From an uncultured Bacteroides sp. (GTDB lineage Bacteria; Bacteroidota; Bacteroidia; Bacteroidales; Bacteroidaceae), in assembly GCF_958445495.1 (NCBI RefSeq), contig NZ_CAUCSQ010000020.1:22743-86742 (forward strand): a stretch of 64,000 nucleotides of DNA. Reading direction: 5' to 3'. Made by a program: the position numbers and the translations under genes. This document shows, one piece after another, positions 44,701 through 53,147 of the stretch. The notes below the pieces were generated by a model, which was not told the DNA's origin, searched no databases, and saw only the letters and a program-made list of their open reading frames with translations. Each line of letters starts with the position of its first letter. Positions within the stretch are counted from its first letter, which is position 1.

Positions 44701-45681
44701 GATTTGGTCAGACGTAGTTCCTAAAATTGCAGAAAGCCGACTATTAGCATATTCAAACTCAACAATACTGCCTACACCTTCTCGAAGTTTTGTAAAAAGA
44801 GCAACTACACCGCTAACAACAGCTTGGGCACCAATATAACCGGCAGCCCATCCTTTCAAGCCAGCACTAACCTGGTTTAATCCAGGGGCAAGCTCTGTAT
44901 TGAGCATTTTTCCAGTATTCCTTGCAATAATTCCCATATTTTGCATAGAATTATTGCTATTCTTTATCTCAACCCAAGCAGCCTTTACTTCTTCTCGATA
45001 TGCTCCAATAGTCATTTTCTGTTGAGTATACCGGTCAGAGTTACGTTTTATGTAATCGGTATTAATTCCGATTGTAGAATTGAGACGAGCGAGAGTACGA
45101 ATATAGTTTTCATCTGTATCTTTCAGTACATCAACCGCTTTTTGTAGCTGCTTGTTTACTTCTTTAGCCTGGGATCGGCTATGTACTTCCTGATTGGTTA
45201 GAGAAATAGCACTCCGGATAATCCTTAGCCGTTCCTCTTCTGATAAAACAGCTTTTCTACGTGTAGAATTACCTGTGTTTTGGGCTTTTGTCAGATTTAC
45301 TTCCGCTTTAGCTGCTTTTTCCAAAGATGTAGCATTGTCCGAGCTCGCTTTAGTAAGTTTCTTCAGTTCAGCAGCAGACAACTTCTCTACATTCAACTTT
45401 TCCTCTATCTTCTTGCTGACAGTTTGAGTAATTTCAGACTGTTTTTTAAGAGCTTCGGTTAATTCAGCGGATGCAGAGTTAGCTGTTTTAACTTGAGTAT
45501 TATACAATGTACCTAACTTCTCCAAGTCAGCAACTCCTTCGACATTCAGTTTTAGCCCTTTAGCCAATTCCTGTGCTGCATGGGTATAGTTAGCCCTGAC
45601 ACGCTCAATAGTGTTATCAAGTTCTATCAACTTCTGTAAGTCACTCTCTTCAACGAAATCTTTTAATTTTAATTCAGCCAT
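41770..45681 (-). CDS. Tail tape-measure protein
   Basis: 1303 residues, the longest gene of the head-tail operon. Residues 1-290 are coiled coil, about 310-640 match the phage tail tape-measure TP901/PhageMin domain (YANSRLSAILGTTSDQIKEL, ELGEAASLSGAALRMFNADT, IFLNLADESGKLSKALGKPV), and a long helical stretch follows. Membrane-like segments occur at about 275-300 (AAGYIGAQAVVSGVVALF) and near 1175. The C-terminal GGTALVGDGGKHEVI is typical of phage tape measures. At about 1.5 A per residue, the length predicts a tail near 190-200 nm. It determines tail length and helps DNA ejection. Confidence 0.92.
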   Translation of the reverse strand: MAELKLKDFVEESDLQKLIELDNTIERVRANYTHAAQELAKGLKLNVEGVADLEKLGTLYNTQVKTANSASAELTEALKKQSEITQTVSKKIEEKLNVEKLSAAELKKLTKASSDNATSLEKAAKAEVNLTKAQNTGNSTRRKAVLSEEERLRIIRSAISLTNQEVHSRSQAKEVNKQLQKAVDVLKDTDENYIRTLARLNSTIGINTDYIKRNSDRYTQQKMTIGAYREEVKAAWVEIKNSNNSMQNMGIIARNTGKMLNTELAPGLNQVSAGLKGWAAGYIGAQAVVSGVVALFTKLREGVGSIVEFEYANSRLSAILGTTSDQIKELTLDAKRLGAVTKYTASEATELQIELAKLGFTRKEILDATESVLRFAQATGAELGEAASLSGAALRMFNADTRETERYVSAMAVATSKSALSFSYLATALPIVGPVAKAFNFSIEDTLALLGKLADAGFDASMSATATRNIFLNLADESGKLSKALGKPVRTLPELVDGLNKLKEQGVDLNTTLELTDKRSVAAFNAFLTAADKIVPLREQITGVDGELADMAHTMEDNVKGSIHSLSSAWEALMLTFYNSRGTMKSVLDFLARGVRNTAEQFKSLEEKEQEAIQNAIRNQRELSSEFKIEERYINEIKEAWQGYMDSGMDSNEAFRKAVDEKKEYLNQEITKYNETADEAELYYKRTTKAMHDSNMFTRAQSGVSLSDYEKRRNMQFGMWTEAEKSSEKYKYILENVEAYEEDYISEHTNKVNGTKNLTDKEKRELEKAAKEKQKIKETYQESELVLMDEGLEKELAKIGVAYSKKMVAVKGYSKEEIATRQNLAQEMQEKLDEYAIKYNSDREKKDVDNALSIVKKGSKEELDLKLRQLDLQREAEITAAEKTGEDVILIDEKYARKKQETYGKYASEQILQIAENAAHEQEIRDAAYVMDTLALKKKLASKLITEEQYAIEEYNLQLEYARKTTEAAIEALELELTVENITAEERTKIVTQLYALKAALAKKEAELQISAIQKVTKADDKALKERQKNLKKWLQTASQAVGAIGNLASTLYDAQIDRIEEEQDANDEKYDKDVERVDKLAKSGAISEEDAEARKRAAKSLTEAKNAELEKQKQEMARKQAIWEKATSIAQAGIATALAITEALPNIPLSIVIGALGAIQVATILATPIPSYAEGTKDSAGHRGGTALVGDGGKHEVIMYSGKAWITPDTPTLVDIPKGAQVFPDVDKVDISSFDFPDWDLPTFSPSYFSSADSSNTIVFNDYSRLEKRLDKTNALLLRTMRMQHQDASNREFEMYMLSKMK

Positions 45682-45682
45682 A

Positions 45683-45871
45683 TTACAGATAATGTCTATA
45701 TTCTACAATCTTCCCTTTTATCTCAACTCCGATTTTATCAAAAGCATATGTTCCATCTTCCTTCTGATAAATTACATACATACAGCCATCCAGGATGGCC
45801 GCTTTTTTTGCAAGGTCACTAACACGTTCCAGTTCACTTTGCATTTTCTTTATCTCGCAACTACAAGCCAT
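45683..45871 (-). CDS. Small phage tail-operon protein (62 aa)
   Basis: 62 residues (MACSCEIKKMQSELERVSDL; IYQKEDGTYAFDKIGVEI) with an N-terminal helix and a small beta part. It lies two bases before the tape measure and after the 173-residue tail protein gene. Function unknown. Confidence 0.7.
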   Translation of the reverse strand: MACSCEIKKMQSELERVSDLAKKAAILDGCMYVIYQKEDGTYAFDKIGVEIKGKIVEYRHYL

Positions 45872-45873
45872 TT

Positions 45874-46395
45874 TTATCTATATCCACATTCTGAGAAGAA
45901 GTGTTCCATCCAGGGACGGAGATACATAATACTGAAATACTCTTTAGCAGTATCCCCAACTCCTAATATCTGCTCGCCATATTTTTTCTCAATAGAAGTA
46001 CCGTCCGTGAAACCTTTCGTTGAGAAACGAAGCCCGGAATCAATTCTACCGGCAAATATGCTATCATAGAAAGAGCCAGTGATAAAAAGGTTTGGAACTT
46101 CAACTGGACGCGGTGGCAGATAGAGCATTTCACTTCTTAACGGCGGAGTAATCTTCTCTTTCCAACGTTTATACTGTTCAGCACGATTTTGCCATGGACC
46201 GGGCTCATTGAAATAAGTATCAGTATCATAATCAGGATTCAAAAGGTGTTCAGTACCGTCCAAACCTGAATATAGCTGTTCCTGAATACAGTCTACGAGT
46301 ACATTCTTATGCTCTTCCATACACTTGACTACTTCTTTCTTGAAACCGGAAGCAATAGAATGAACAACCCTATATAATTCGTCAAAATCCGCCAT
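45874..46395 (-). CDS. Putative head-tail or tail completion protein
   Basis: 173 residues (MADFDELYRVVHSIASGFKK; NRAEQYKRWKEKITPPL; YFSIMYLRPWMEHFF). The position between the tail-tube and tape-measure genes, together with a gp10-like helical/beta plan, suggests a tail completion protein, but no firm family match is made. The ATG at 46395 was preferred over a TTG at 46425. Confidence 0.55.
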   Translation of the reverse strand: MADFDELYRVVHSIASGFKKEVVKCMEEHKNVLVDCIQEQLYSGLDGTEHLLNPDYDTDTYFNEPGPWQNRAEQYKRWKEKITPPLRSEMLYLPPRPVEVPNLFITGSFYDSIFAGRIDSGLRFSTKGFTDGTSIEKKYGEQILGVGDTAKEYFSIMYLRPWMEHFFSECGYR

Positions 46396-46444
46396 GTAGT
46401 GAAAATAAAACGGGCCGGGCTGCAATTACACCCCAGCCTGTTGG

Positions 46445-46600
46445 TTATTTAGTTATCGTATCATACACTTCGGAGAGCTTCTTCTTGCGGTCAGCTTCCT
46501 TCAATCCCTTCCACACGACTTTAATGTGTGCGTTAATAAACTCTTCCTTCGTCATACTCTTTACAGCAGCTTCGACGAACGTAACGTTATCTACTTTCAT
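46445..46600 (-). CDS. Small tail-operon protein (51 aa)
   Basis: The frame from ATG 46600 encodes 51 residues (MKVDNVTFVEAAVKSMTKEE; AHIKVVWKGLKEADRKKK), helical and basic. Its ATG overlaps the stop of the tail-tube gene (ATGA), a strong sign of translation. Function unknown; it sits where tail assembly chaperones often lie. Confidence 0.7.
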   Translation of the reverse strand: MKVDNVTFVEAAVKSMTKEEFINAHIKVVWKGLKEADRKKKLSEVYDTITK

Positions 46601-47436
46601 GCTATCTGCTCAATACCTTCGATTCCTTTCTCAAACAACACAGAAGGAGCTTTCAACGAAGGAACCGCCCCGGCTTTAGAAACAATAGTAATGATACCAT
46701 CTGCATATGTAGCGGAAGTTGCATTATTCATGATTTCGGCTGCACCATCAGCAATAAGACTACCGAATTCTTCTGTACGGTCATAGCCGCCGACAACTTC
46801 GATAATCTTGTACGCATTTTCAGTTTCCATCTTCTCAAGTACAACATCAACCACACCTTTAAGGAAATTCTTCGGATTGAAATCCAACTGAATATAATCA
46901 AAGTTCAACTGGCTATCTTCAGCATCTTCGTGTGAAAAGCTGACAGTCATCGCAGATTTAGCACTACTGGTCGGATACTGTGTTACTGTCGGATAAACAG
47001 TAGACATCGGGATACCAGCAAGAATATCTGTGCCGTCATTATAGCCGATCAGCATATTATCCTGATTCCAAAAGTAAACATCCCAACCTTTATTAGCACA
47101 CTTCAAAAGCTGGGCATTAAGAATCTCATCAAATTTCTTCAATGTGAAGGTATCTGTTTGAGCACTCAAGCCGTTATACTCACTTGCTCCGTAACCAATA
47201 GGATTAACCTGGGGTTCTCCACCGTTCTTGGCATACTCCAGGAATGGCAAAATAGGGTAAATACGTCCGGGGCGGTCTGCATGGCACAATTCGGCCAACT
47301 TCTCACCTGTTATATCAGCAGGGAGTTTAACACCATGTTCTGCAAGGATAGCGCCTTTGACTTTCTTCCAGTCGATGCTGCAAACAGAACTACCGGTGTT
47401 CATCCGGGAACCCTTACACGTTCTAATCTTTCTCAT
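46597..47436 (-). CDS. Putative major tail (tube) protein
   Basis: 279 residues with a beta-rich plan (SGLSAQTDTFTLKKFDEILNA-like strand region near 85-110, FDYIQLDFNPKNFLKGVVDV near 190, YADGIITIVSKAGAVPSLKA near 250) and a position before the tape measure, as expected for a tail-tube protein. The start overlaps the preceding stop (ATGA) and AGAAG lies upstream, supporting 47436. Call rests mainly on gene order. Confidence 0.65.
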   Translation of the reverse strand: MRKIRTCKGSRMNTGSSVCSIDWKKVKGAILAEHGVKLPADITGEKLAELCHADRPGRIYPILPFLEYAKNGGEPQVNPIGYGASEYNGLSAQTDTFTLKKFDEILNAQLLKCANKGWDVYFWNQDNMLIGYNDGTDILAGIPMSTVYPTVTQYPTSSAKSAMTVSFSHEDAEDSQLNFDYIQLDFNPKNFLKGVVDVVLEKMETENAYKIIEVVGGYDRTEEFGSLIADGAAEIMNNATSATYADGIITIVSKAGAVPSLKAPSVLFEKGIEGIEQIA

Positions 47437-48005
47437 TTTCTTCTACAATTAAGATTATTAATTTTTATTTCCATCGAGCGTATGTTTATGGCATCTATGG
47501 GCTCGCTCACAGCCTTACCGGAATCTGTATAGGCTCCGTATCTACCATACGAATAATTCTCTGAATAACTATGTTTCACTTTCTCGTCACAGTCGCAGTC
47601 GAACCGGAAATCTTCATATAATACTTCCAACAAACGTTTATAGATTGGACGGAGAATATTCTTGAAAGATGTAGTTCTACGTTCCTCATTACTCCACTCC
47701 TTACAGGATGAACAAACTATAATCAACGAAACCTTTGCCTTAGAAAAATAATTTGGATCACTTCTATCTTCATAAATTGGAGTAAAGAGTGCAACCAACG
47801 GGAACTTTTTTTCAGACTGACCAGGAGATTTACTGTATTCATCTAATATGTCCTTGATATATTGACTGCTACCAAAGATGTAATTCAATCTTGGTGACTT
47901 TACAATTTTTGCCCCACCTTTCCCATTGGGATAGAGAATTTCAAGACCTTCAGGAAGTTTTTTAACCACTTCTTCAAACAGCTCTGTTATATCTAAGTAC
48001 ATCAT
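47433..48005 (-). CDS. Putative head-tail connector or completion protein 2
   Basis: 190 residues (MMYLDITELFEEVVKKLPEG; FPLVALFTPIYEDRSDPNYF; YSYGRYGAYTDSGKAVSE). It overlaps its neighbours by four bases on both sides. The position between capsid and tail tube fits a head-closure or tail-terminator protein; no family confirmed. Confidence 0.6.
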   Translation of the reverse strand: MMYLDITELFEEVVKKLPEGLEILYPNGKGGAKIVKSPRLNYIFGSSQYIKDILDEYSKSPGQSEKKFPLVALFTPIYEDRSDPNYFSKAKVSLIIVCSSCKEWSNEERRTTSFKNILRPIYKRLLEVLYEDFRFDCDCDEKVKHSYSENYSYGRYGAYTDSGKAVSEPIDAINIRSMEIKINNLNCRRK

Positions 48006-48544
48006 AAATTGAAAGTATTAATTGGAGTTAATAGATTCTTTTGAATCTTCAAACCAGTAAAAGGACAATCATCAGACATAGCCCATTCTACAAAGAGCCG
48101 ATTCTTCTTCACCATGCTGTTCCAGACACTAACCTGTCTCTTGATCGGAGATATATACTCGTTAGCACATTTCAATCTTACAAGGCCGGTGATAGTAGCC
48201 TGTGTATTCATGTCGCGTAAAATGTGAAAGAACACATAATCGGCGAACGGTTCACTTAGCTTTTCACATAAAAGTGCATATCCGGATTGAGATTCATCTT
48301 CTTCCGAGATATCAACCTCATCTGAAGAATCCTCTTTTTCCTGTTCTATGATCTCCAAGTAATCAGTAATAGCTTGTGAAAGGCTAAAACCGACAGCAGA
48401 ATGAAGAAATTCGGACTGAAATGCCTTGATATACCCGTTTATCACTTCATTTACAGCAAGCGATTGGGGCGAAGGTATTTCAGCGACCGAAGCGTTTTCT
48501 ATGTGTCTAGGCCCTGACGTAAAATATGAAACATCAATCAGCAT
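48002..48544 (-). CDS. Putative head completion protein 1
   Basis: 180 residues, mostly helical (NEVINGYIKAFQSEFLHSAV; DYLEIIEQEKEDSSDEVDIS; YVFFHILRDMNTQATITGL). It resembles the DUF6712-like head-proximal proteins that follow capsid genes in Bacteroides phages (recalled, moderate). An acidic loop near residues 65-85 is notable. Confidence 0.55.
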   Translation of the reverse strand: MLIDVSYFTSGPRHIENASVAEIPSPQSLAVNEVINGYIKAFQSEFLHSAVGFSLSQAITDYLEIIEQEKEDSSDEVDISEEDESQSGYALLCEKLSEPFADYVFFHILRDMNTQATITGLVRLKCANEYISPIKRQVSVWNSMVKKNRLFVEWAMSDDCPFTGLKIQKNLLTPINTFNL

Positions 48545-48552
48545 AACGATTA

Positions 48553-48975
48553 TTATTTAGAAGCCTTACCCTTTCCGGTTTTCTTTTCATCTTCCACGGA
48601 AACGGCTTTGTTATCAACAACAGCTACTTCCTTAGCATCTCCGGCAGGCAATTCTTTCGAGTCGGCAGCCGGAAGATTCTTATTATCAGAAGGAACCAAA
48701 GCTTCAAGTTCCACAATACGAGCTTTCATTGTATCACGTTCATCTGTCAGTTCAACAATAGCTTTATCTTTCTCTGCAATGGATTCAGTAAGCTCACCGA
48801 TTTTCGCATTTTTCTCTGTGAGCATACATTCCAGTGTCTTTCGAGCATCTTCTTCTGTCACCAAGCCGCATTCGGCAATGGGGATGAGTTGAATCATCCC
48901 TCTATTAATCCGAATGCGTTGCTCTTTAAACACATTGGTTACATCCTTGTCGTTACCTCTAAGTATGTAATCCAT
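48553..48975 (-). CDS. Coiled-coil protein after the capsid gene
   Basis: 140 residues: a short globular N-terminus (MDYILRGNDKDVTNVFKEQR), a long coiled coil (LTESIAEKDKAIVELTDERD), and a low-complexity tail of D/K/E/A/V repeats ending KKTGKGKASK. It lies four bases after the capsid gene. A decoration or head-fibre-like role is possible but unproven. Confidence 0.55.
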   Translation of the reverse strand: MDYILRGNDKDVTNVFKEQRIRINRGMIQLIPIAECGLVTEEDARKTLECMLTEKNAKIGELTESIAEKDKAIVELTDERDTMKARIVELEALVPSDNKNLPAADSKELPAGDAKEVAVVDNKAVSVEDEKKTGKGKASK

Positions 48976-48979
48976 AATC

Positions 48980-50557
48980 TTACGCTTTAGTAATTGCAGC
49001 TTTCAATGCAGACAAATCTCCATAAGCAAAAGCCCATGGCATATAAATTGGGAAGATTACTTCTTCCTGTGCCATCAACACGACCTCATTACAGAGCTTG
49101 GATTCCACATCTTCAGCCCATTCAAGCGAAAGAATAGTATAATCTACCAAATTTGCAGCCTGGTTGAAGTCACCCACAAGATACTTACCGGGAAGAATAC
49201 CACCATACTCGATAATCGGACGGCCAGCGATATATTTCACGCCATTAACCATTTTAATGATACCGAGATTACGCCCGGTTGTATCCTTCTCCGATTCCAT
49301 GCCATTAACAGTCATCGAATTAAGAATAATAGCATTCGGGAAATACTGGGCGTATGTCATTGCAGCAAAAGCAGTTTTCACTACATCCTCGGAGTTTGGT
49401 TCCTCGATGTTCTTGAAACCAGCTTCATGAACACTGAATGTCATTTTATCAGCGGCGGTTTCAGCACCAGTGAAAGCGACACCTGGAATAAGGACACGCC
49501 CATCTTCCATTTTTACAAGAGCGTGCGTTTTGTTCAGTTCGGTAAGAACAGCAGCATTTGCAAAAGTGATACTCATGCCGTCAAGAATCAAATCTTGAGG
49601 TTCGGCAAACTCAATGATTACATCTTTGTCGCCATTATATCCGGAAATTGATTTCACAGCACCAGCGGCACCCATAAGGATAGCTGTACTGATAATCTTC
49701 TCTACGGAAGTTACCCCAGGGTTATTTACAATACCCAGCAAGTTTTCACCATTCCCGTCACCAAACAGGATGTTCCAATCTTCAGCCATCCAAACAGCTT
49801 CAGGAAGCATATTCAAAATATAAGAGCGAATGTACACTCTTGATTTCAACATACGTTTTGAAATACGGATATGAGTACCAAGTCGCTTTGTACCGGTCTG
49901 TATTTCCTTCACTTTGATGCTTGATTCCGGCAAACGACCGTTTTCTGTCACAAAACGGGCATTGCGATTGAAAGCATATACTTGAGCGTATGCAAGTTGA
50001 GGGTAAGCAGGGTCACCGCTTAATGTCGTCAAGACATCACGCATATGAATCTTCCTATTTGCCACCTGGGAAACTACACGATTCTGCTGCTGGGTAATCA
50101 ACAAGTCACCTGTATAGTTGTCTGTCATGGAAACGACATCTTTCAAAGAGAAACCGTCAAACTCTCCTGATTTACGTGTCTTACCTTCGGCAAAGTCCTT
50201 GAATTTCTCTGAATCAAGCATTTCAGTCAATTTTTCATCAAACTTGTTGATAGCAGTCATTGACAATCCCTTTTGTTTCATCTTTTCGATACTATCACCA
50301 AGGTTCTTCACCTGTTCAACAAGTGCTTCATTATCTTTAACCAGTTGAGTGAACTTCTCACCGTCATAAGCCTTCAACAAGTTATTAATATCCCCAAACT
50401 GTTTAGTCACATCTTCCGGTGTTGCAATACCTTCCAGTGACTTGTTGACTACTTCACACATCATACCAGCAATGTTTTCCATGAAAGCTTTCTGTTCTGC
50501 TGGCAAACCGTCTGTTTTCAGATTAAAATCTGATACTACAAATTTTTTAATAGGCAT
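48980..50557 (-). CDS. HK97-fold major capsid protein
   Basis: 525 residues. An N-terminal helical delta-type region (residues about 1-125, EKFTQLVKDNEALVEQVKNL) would be removed by the prohead protease. The HK97-fold core follows: VANRKIHMRDVLTTLSGDPA, RLPESSIKVKEIQTGTKRLG, LRISKRMLKS-type helix region, and NILFGDGNGENLLGIVNNPG, a characteristic capsid segment. The ATG at 50557 is preferred to a TTG at 50566. It follows the protease gene as in other HK97-type phages. Confidence 0.9.
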   Translation of the reverse strand: MPIKKFVVSDFNLKTDGLPAEQKAFMENIAGMMCEVVNKSLEGIATPEDVTKQFGDINNLLKAYDGEKFTQLVKDNEALVEQVKNLGDSIEKMKQKGLSMTAINKFDEKLTEMLDSEKFKDFAEGKTRKSGEFDGFSLKDVVSMTDNYTGDLLITQQQNRVVSQVANRKIHMRDVLTTLSGDPAYPQLAYAQVYAFNRNARFVTENGRLPESSIKVKEIQTGTKRLGTHIRISKRMLKSRVYIRSYILNMLPEAVWMAEDWNILFGDGNGENLLGIVNNPGVTSVEKIISTAILMGAAGAVKSISGYNGDKDVIIEFAEPQDLILDGMSITFANAAVLTELNKTHALVKMEDGRVLIPGVAFTGAETAADKMTFSVHEAGFKNIEEPNSEDVVKTAFAAMTYAQYFPNAIILNSMTVNGMESEKDTTGRNLGIIKMVNGVKYIAGRPIIEYGGILPGKYLVGDFNQAANLVDYTILSLEWAEDVESKLCNEVVLMAQEEVIFPIYMPWAFAYGDLSALKAAITKA

Positions 50558-50574
50558 AAAATTCAAATTTTAAG

Positions 50575-51636
50575 TTATTTATTCTCGAAACAACTATTCA
50601 GACTTTTGAAATCGAATAAAGTGCCATTATCAGCGGCTTTAGTCGTCACTCCATCGTTACCATTTTCTCCGTCATTCTTTTCTTGAGTGTCAACAGACGG
50701 CTCATTCTTTCCGGTAGTACCTTCTGGAGTATTTTGTAGAATAGCATTCGAACGATATACTTTTCCCCAACAATGGGGACATCTTACATAATTCATGAGG
50801 TCTTGCAGACTCTTTTCCGTAAACTCCTTATCAACAGACTTTACAGAATCAATAAGAGTGATAACCTGATTTCTAATCTCAGGAGTAAGTTTCTCCATTT
50901 CTTCTCTTACGATGTCCTGTGTTATCCATCTTTGATAATCAGCAGCATAATCGAGTACCTGTTGTGCGAAGGTATGCTCTGTTTCCGCATCATAATCAAA
51001 CTGATAACCGCAATGAGGACATGAGACAACGGCACCACCGTTGAGACTCTTCAGCAATAAATTTAATTCCATATCGTAACTTTTTAAACGTTCATCGCTA
51101 TATCCATGCTGCAAGAACGCTTTACGAACGAAATCGACAGCTTCCTTTATCTGCTCACCAGTAGCAGTTTTGATATTCACTAGGAACGTTTGAGGATTAC
51201 TTCCCCAACCTGTCAATGTAGAATACTCCATCATTCGCCATTCGAACACTTTACAAGAATCAAGTGAATCCCTCTTAATAGCTTTGACACCGATGGAGTG
51301 TTCTAATGTGCGACCATGCTCTGCATACAGTTTATAATCAGCCAGGATATCCAGTGACATCTGTTTTTTGAGGTTCATTTGACCGGCCATAATCAGATTA
51401 CCGTCCTTTTCTTCACCGCTCAATGGCACACCTAATAACTGGTCTGTACGATGATTCAGAAACCAACGCATTCGACCAATATTCTCTTTCAATGTCTTGT
51501 TGAATGATCCGGGCATGGATATGTCATTCTGTGAGTCCTTCACACCGATACCGTTAACCGCAACGGTAACGACACCTTTCTCATCAACGTCATTTGCCTT
51601 TGTCTTGTACTGAAGGCTTTTGATTTTCTCTTCCAT
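50575..51636 (-). CDS. Prohead protease with C-terminal zinc-ribbon region
   Basis: 353 residues. The N-terminal half is a U35/HK97-type prohead protease: VNGIGVKDSQNDISMPGSF, MRWFLNHRTDQLLGVPL with the catalytic His, and LEHSIGVKA with the catalytic Ser. Residues about 205-305 hold two CPHCxxx pairs (SCPHCGYQFDYDAE and RCPHCWGKVYRSNA), which look like a split zinc ribbon around a helical insert, and the tail is low complexity. The ATG at 51636 is preferred to a GTG at 51648. It overlaps the portal gene by 47 nt. Confidence 0.85.
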   Translation of the reverse strand: MEEKIKSLQYKTKANDVDEKGVVTVAVNGIGVKDSQNDISMPGSFNKTLKENIGRMRWFLNHRTDQLLGVPLSGEEKDGNLIMAGQMNLKKQMSLDILADYKLYAEHGRTLEHSIGVKAIKRDSLDSCKVFEWRMMEYSTLTGWGSNPQTFLVNIKTATGEQIKEAVDFVRKAFLQHGYSDERLKSYDMELNLLLKSLNGGAVVSCPHCGYQFDYDAETEHTFAQQVLDYAADYQRWITQDIVREEMEKLTPEIRNQVITLIDSVKSVDKEFTEKSLQDLMNYVRCPHCWGKVYRSNAILQNTPEGTTGKNEPSVDTQEKNDGENGNDGVTTKAADNGTLFDFKSLNSCFENK

Positions 51637-53017
51637 TTTCAACTTCACTTTTTGTGTTAAGACTAAATATTTGTTTAACTATCTCTCGTTCCTGGTCCGA
51701 CATTTCAAATAATGTTTTATCGAACATAGGTTCTTCAAATTTACTTTCACCAATCTGTGCCCGCCAATCATTGTACGTTATCAGGCCGCTAAGAAACTGG
51801 TCTTTGCACCTGGCATTCACATTGGTTTTAACTTCCTCGGCTTCTTTTAATCCTTCTTGCAGACAATCCACATCGGAGAAATCACAGTCCAAATAATAGC
51901 CACTTGTTTCAAGTCCCAAGAATTGGGTAAACTCACTACAAAACTGTTTTGCTAACGGAATGATAACAGAGGAATAGGCGCTCTTCTCTGCCGTAGATTG
52001 ATTGCTAAAAGTAGACTGGTCTTTACGAGGAACCAATACAGGAGGAATACCGTATGCACCTGCAATACTAATAGCATCTGCAAGTGTTTCCTCAAAAGGT
52101 TGAAGTTCTGCAATAGTAAGATTGGTACGTACAAAGCTTAATGGAATATCAGACAAACCATATGGTAATTGATTCTTGCCTACCCCATATTTACCGTAGT
52201 GCTGTTCCAATATTTCTTTCTTCTCATCATTAGTCATTGCAATAGGCCCGGATTCATCTTGTTTCATGTTGATAAGGAATCCTAATCCACCGCGTTTTAC
52301 ATAAATCACATTACGGGCTTCATACACAGCAATAAGGTTTGATATCGGCTTCATTTGCGAAAAGAGACGGCTTCGCGATTTCATAAATCCATTTCCTGAA
52401 TAATAATTCACAAGTCCATCCCTATCATGCCAAATTTGATGAGCAGGAATGTTCACAGTACTCAAGATACCATAGCCTAAGCGATAGCCACCGATTATTT
52501 CATCTTGATCGGCTACGCCAAACAGCGGAATACTACTTCCTAAAACAGGAAGTGCCTCTACACAATCGGCAGGAAGTTCCCAATAATTTGAGCAATAACG
52601 CCATTTTTCTGCATTTGAGAAACTATCAGACATTGCAGCACGTGTAAAACTGTTACCAAGACACAGTTTATACACAAAATGCTGATAAACATTTTGTTTC
52701 CATGTCATCAGGCAGTTAGGTCTAAGAAGTATCTGATTCAGATTCTTATTGTTCCAAACAACACTATCATCCTTCACTTTCTTAAACTGAAAGTTGGCAC
52801 TAGCAATACGGGAAGCAATATAATCAATTGGGAAAAAGACTTCCGGAACAGAGTCAAAAAGGGACAGTAAGTTCCGAGAACAAACAAACGGAGAAGAAAA
52901 TAAATCTTCAACAGTTATTTTTATCCCTTCAGAAAGTTTCTTTTCCTCACCTGTATCACTAATGACATCCAGTACAGGTTCTTCTTCAGACTTAGATTTT
53001 TTACGAAACCAGCTCAT
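51590..53017 (-). CDS. Phage portal protein
   Basis: 475 residues of the HK97-type portal family: FFPIDYIASRIASANFQFKK, LRPNCLMTWKQNVYQHFVYK, NVIYVKRGGLGFLINMKQDE, and AYGIPPVLVPRKDQSTFSNQ, a common portal motif, then DWRAQIGESKF near the end. It forms the dodecameric DNA entry channel. Location between TerL and the protease is canonical. Confidence 0.9.
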   Translation of the reverse strand: MSWFRKKSKSEEEPVLDVISDTGEEKKLSEGIKITVEDLFSSPFVCSRNLLSLFDSVPEVFFPIDYIASRIASANFQFKKVKDDSVVWNNKNLNQILLRPNCLMTWKQNVYQHFVYKLCLGNSFTRAAMSDSFSNAEKWRYCSNYWELPADCVEALPVLGSSIPLFGVADQDEIIGGYRLGYGILSTVNIPAHQIWHDRDGLVNYYSGNGFMKSRSRLFSQMKPISNLIAVYEARNVIYVKRGGLGFLINMKQDESGPIAMTNDEKKEILEQHYGKYGVGKNQLPYGLSDIPLSFVRTNLTIAELQPFEETLADAISIAGAYGIPPVLVPRKDQSTFSNQSTAEKSAYSSVIIPLAKQFCSEFTQFLGLETSGYYLDCDFSDVDCLQEGLKEAEEVKTNVNARCKDQFLSGLITYNDWRAQIGESKFEEPMFDKTLFEMSDQEREIVKQIFSLNTKSEVENGRENQKPSVQDKGK

Positions 53018-53147
53018 TTAATTTGTATTTGAAACAAATGTAGGGATATGAATAATCGGTTTCTCAAAACCCTAAAATCTTGAAATTTAAGAGGAATATA
53101 AAATACATGATAATATATTATAATACAATAAATTACAGCAAATTCGA

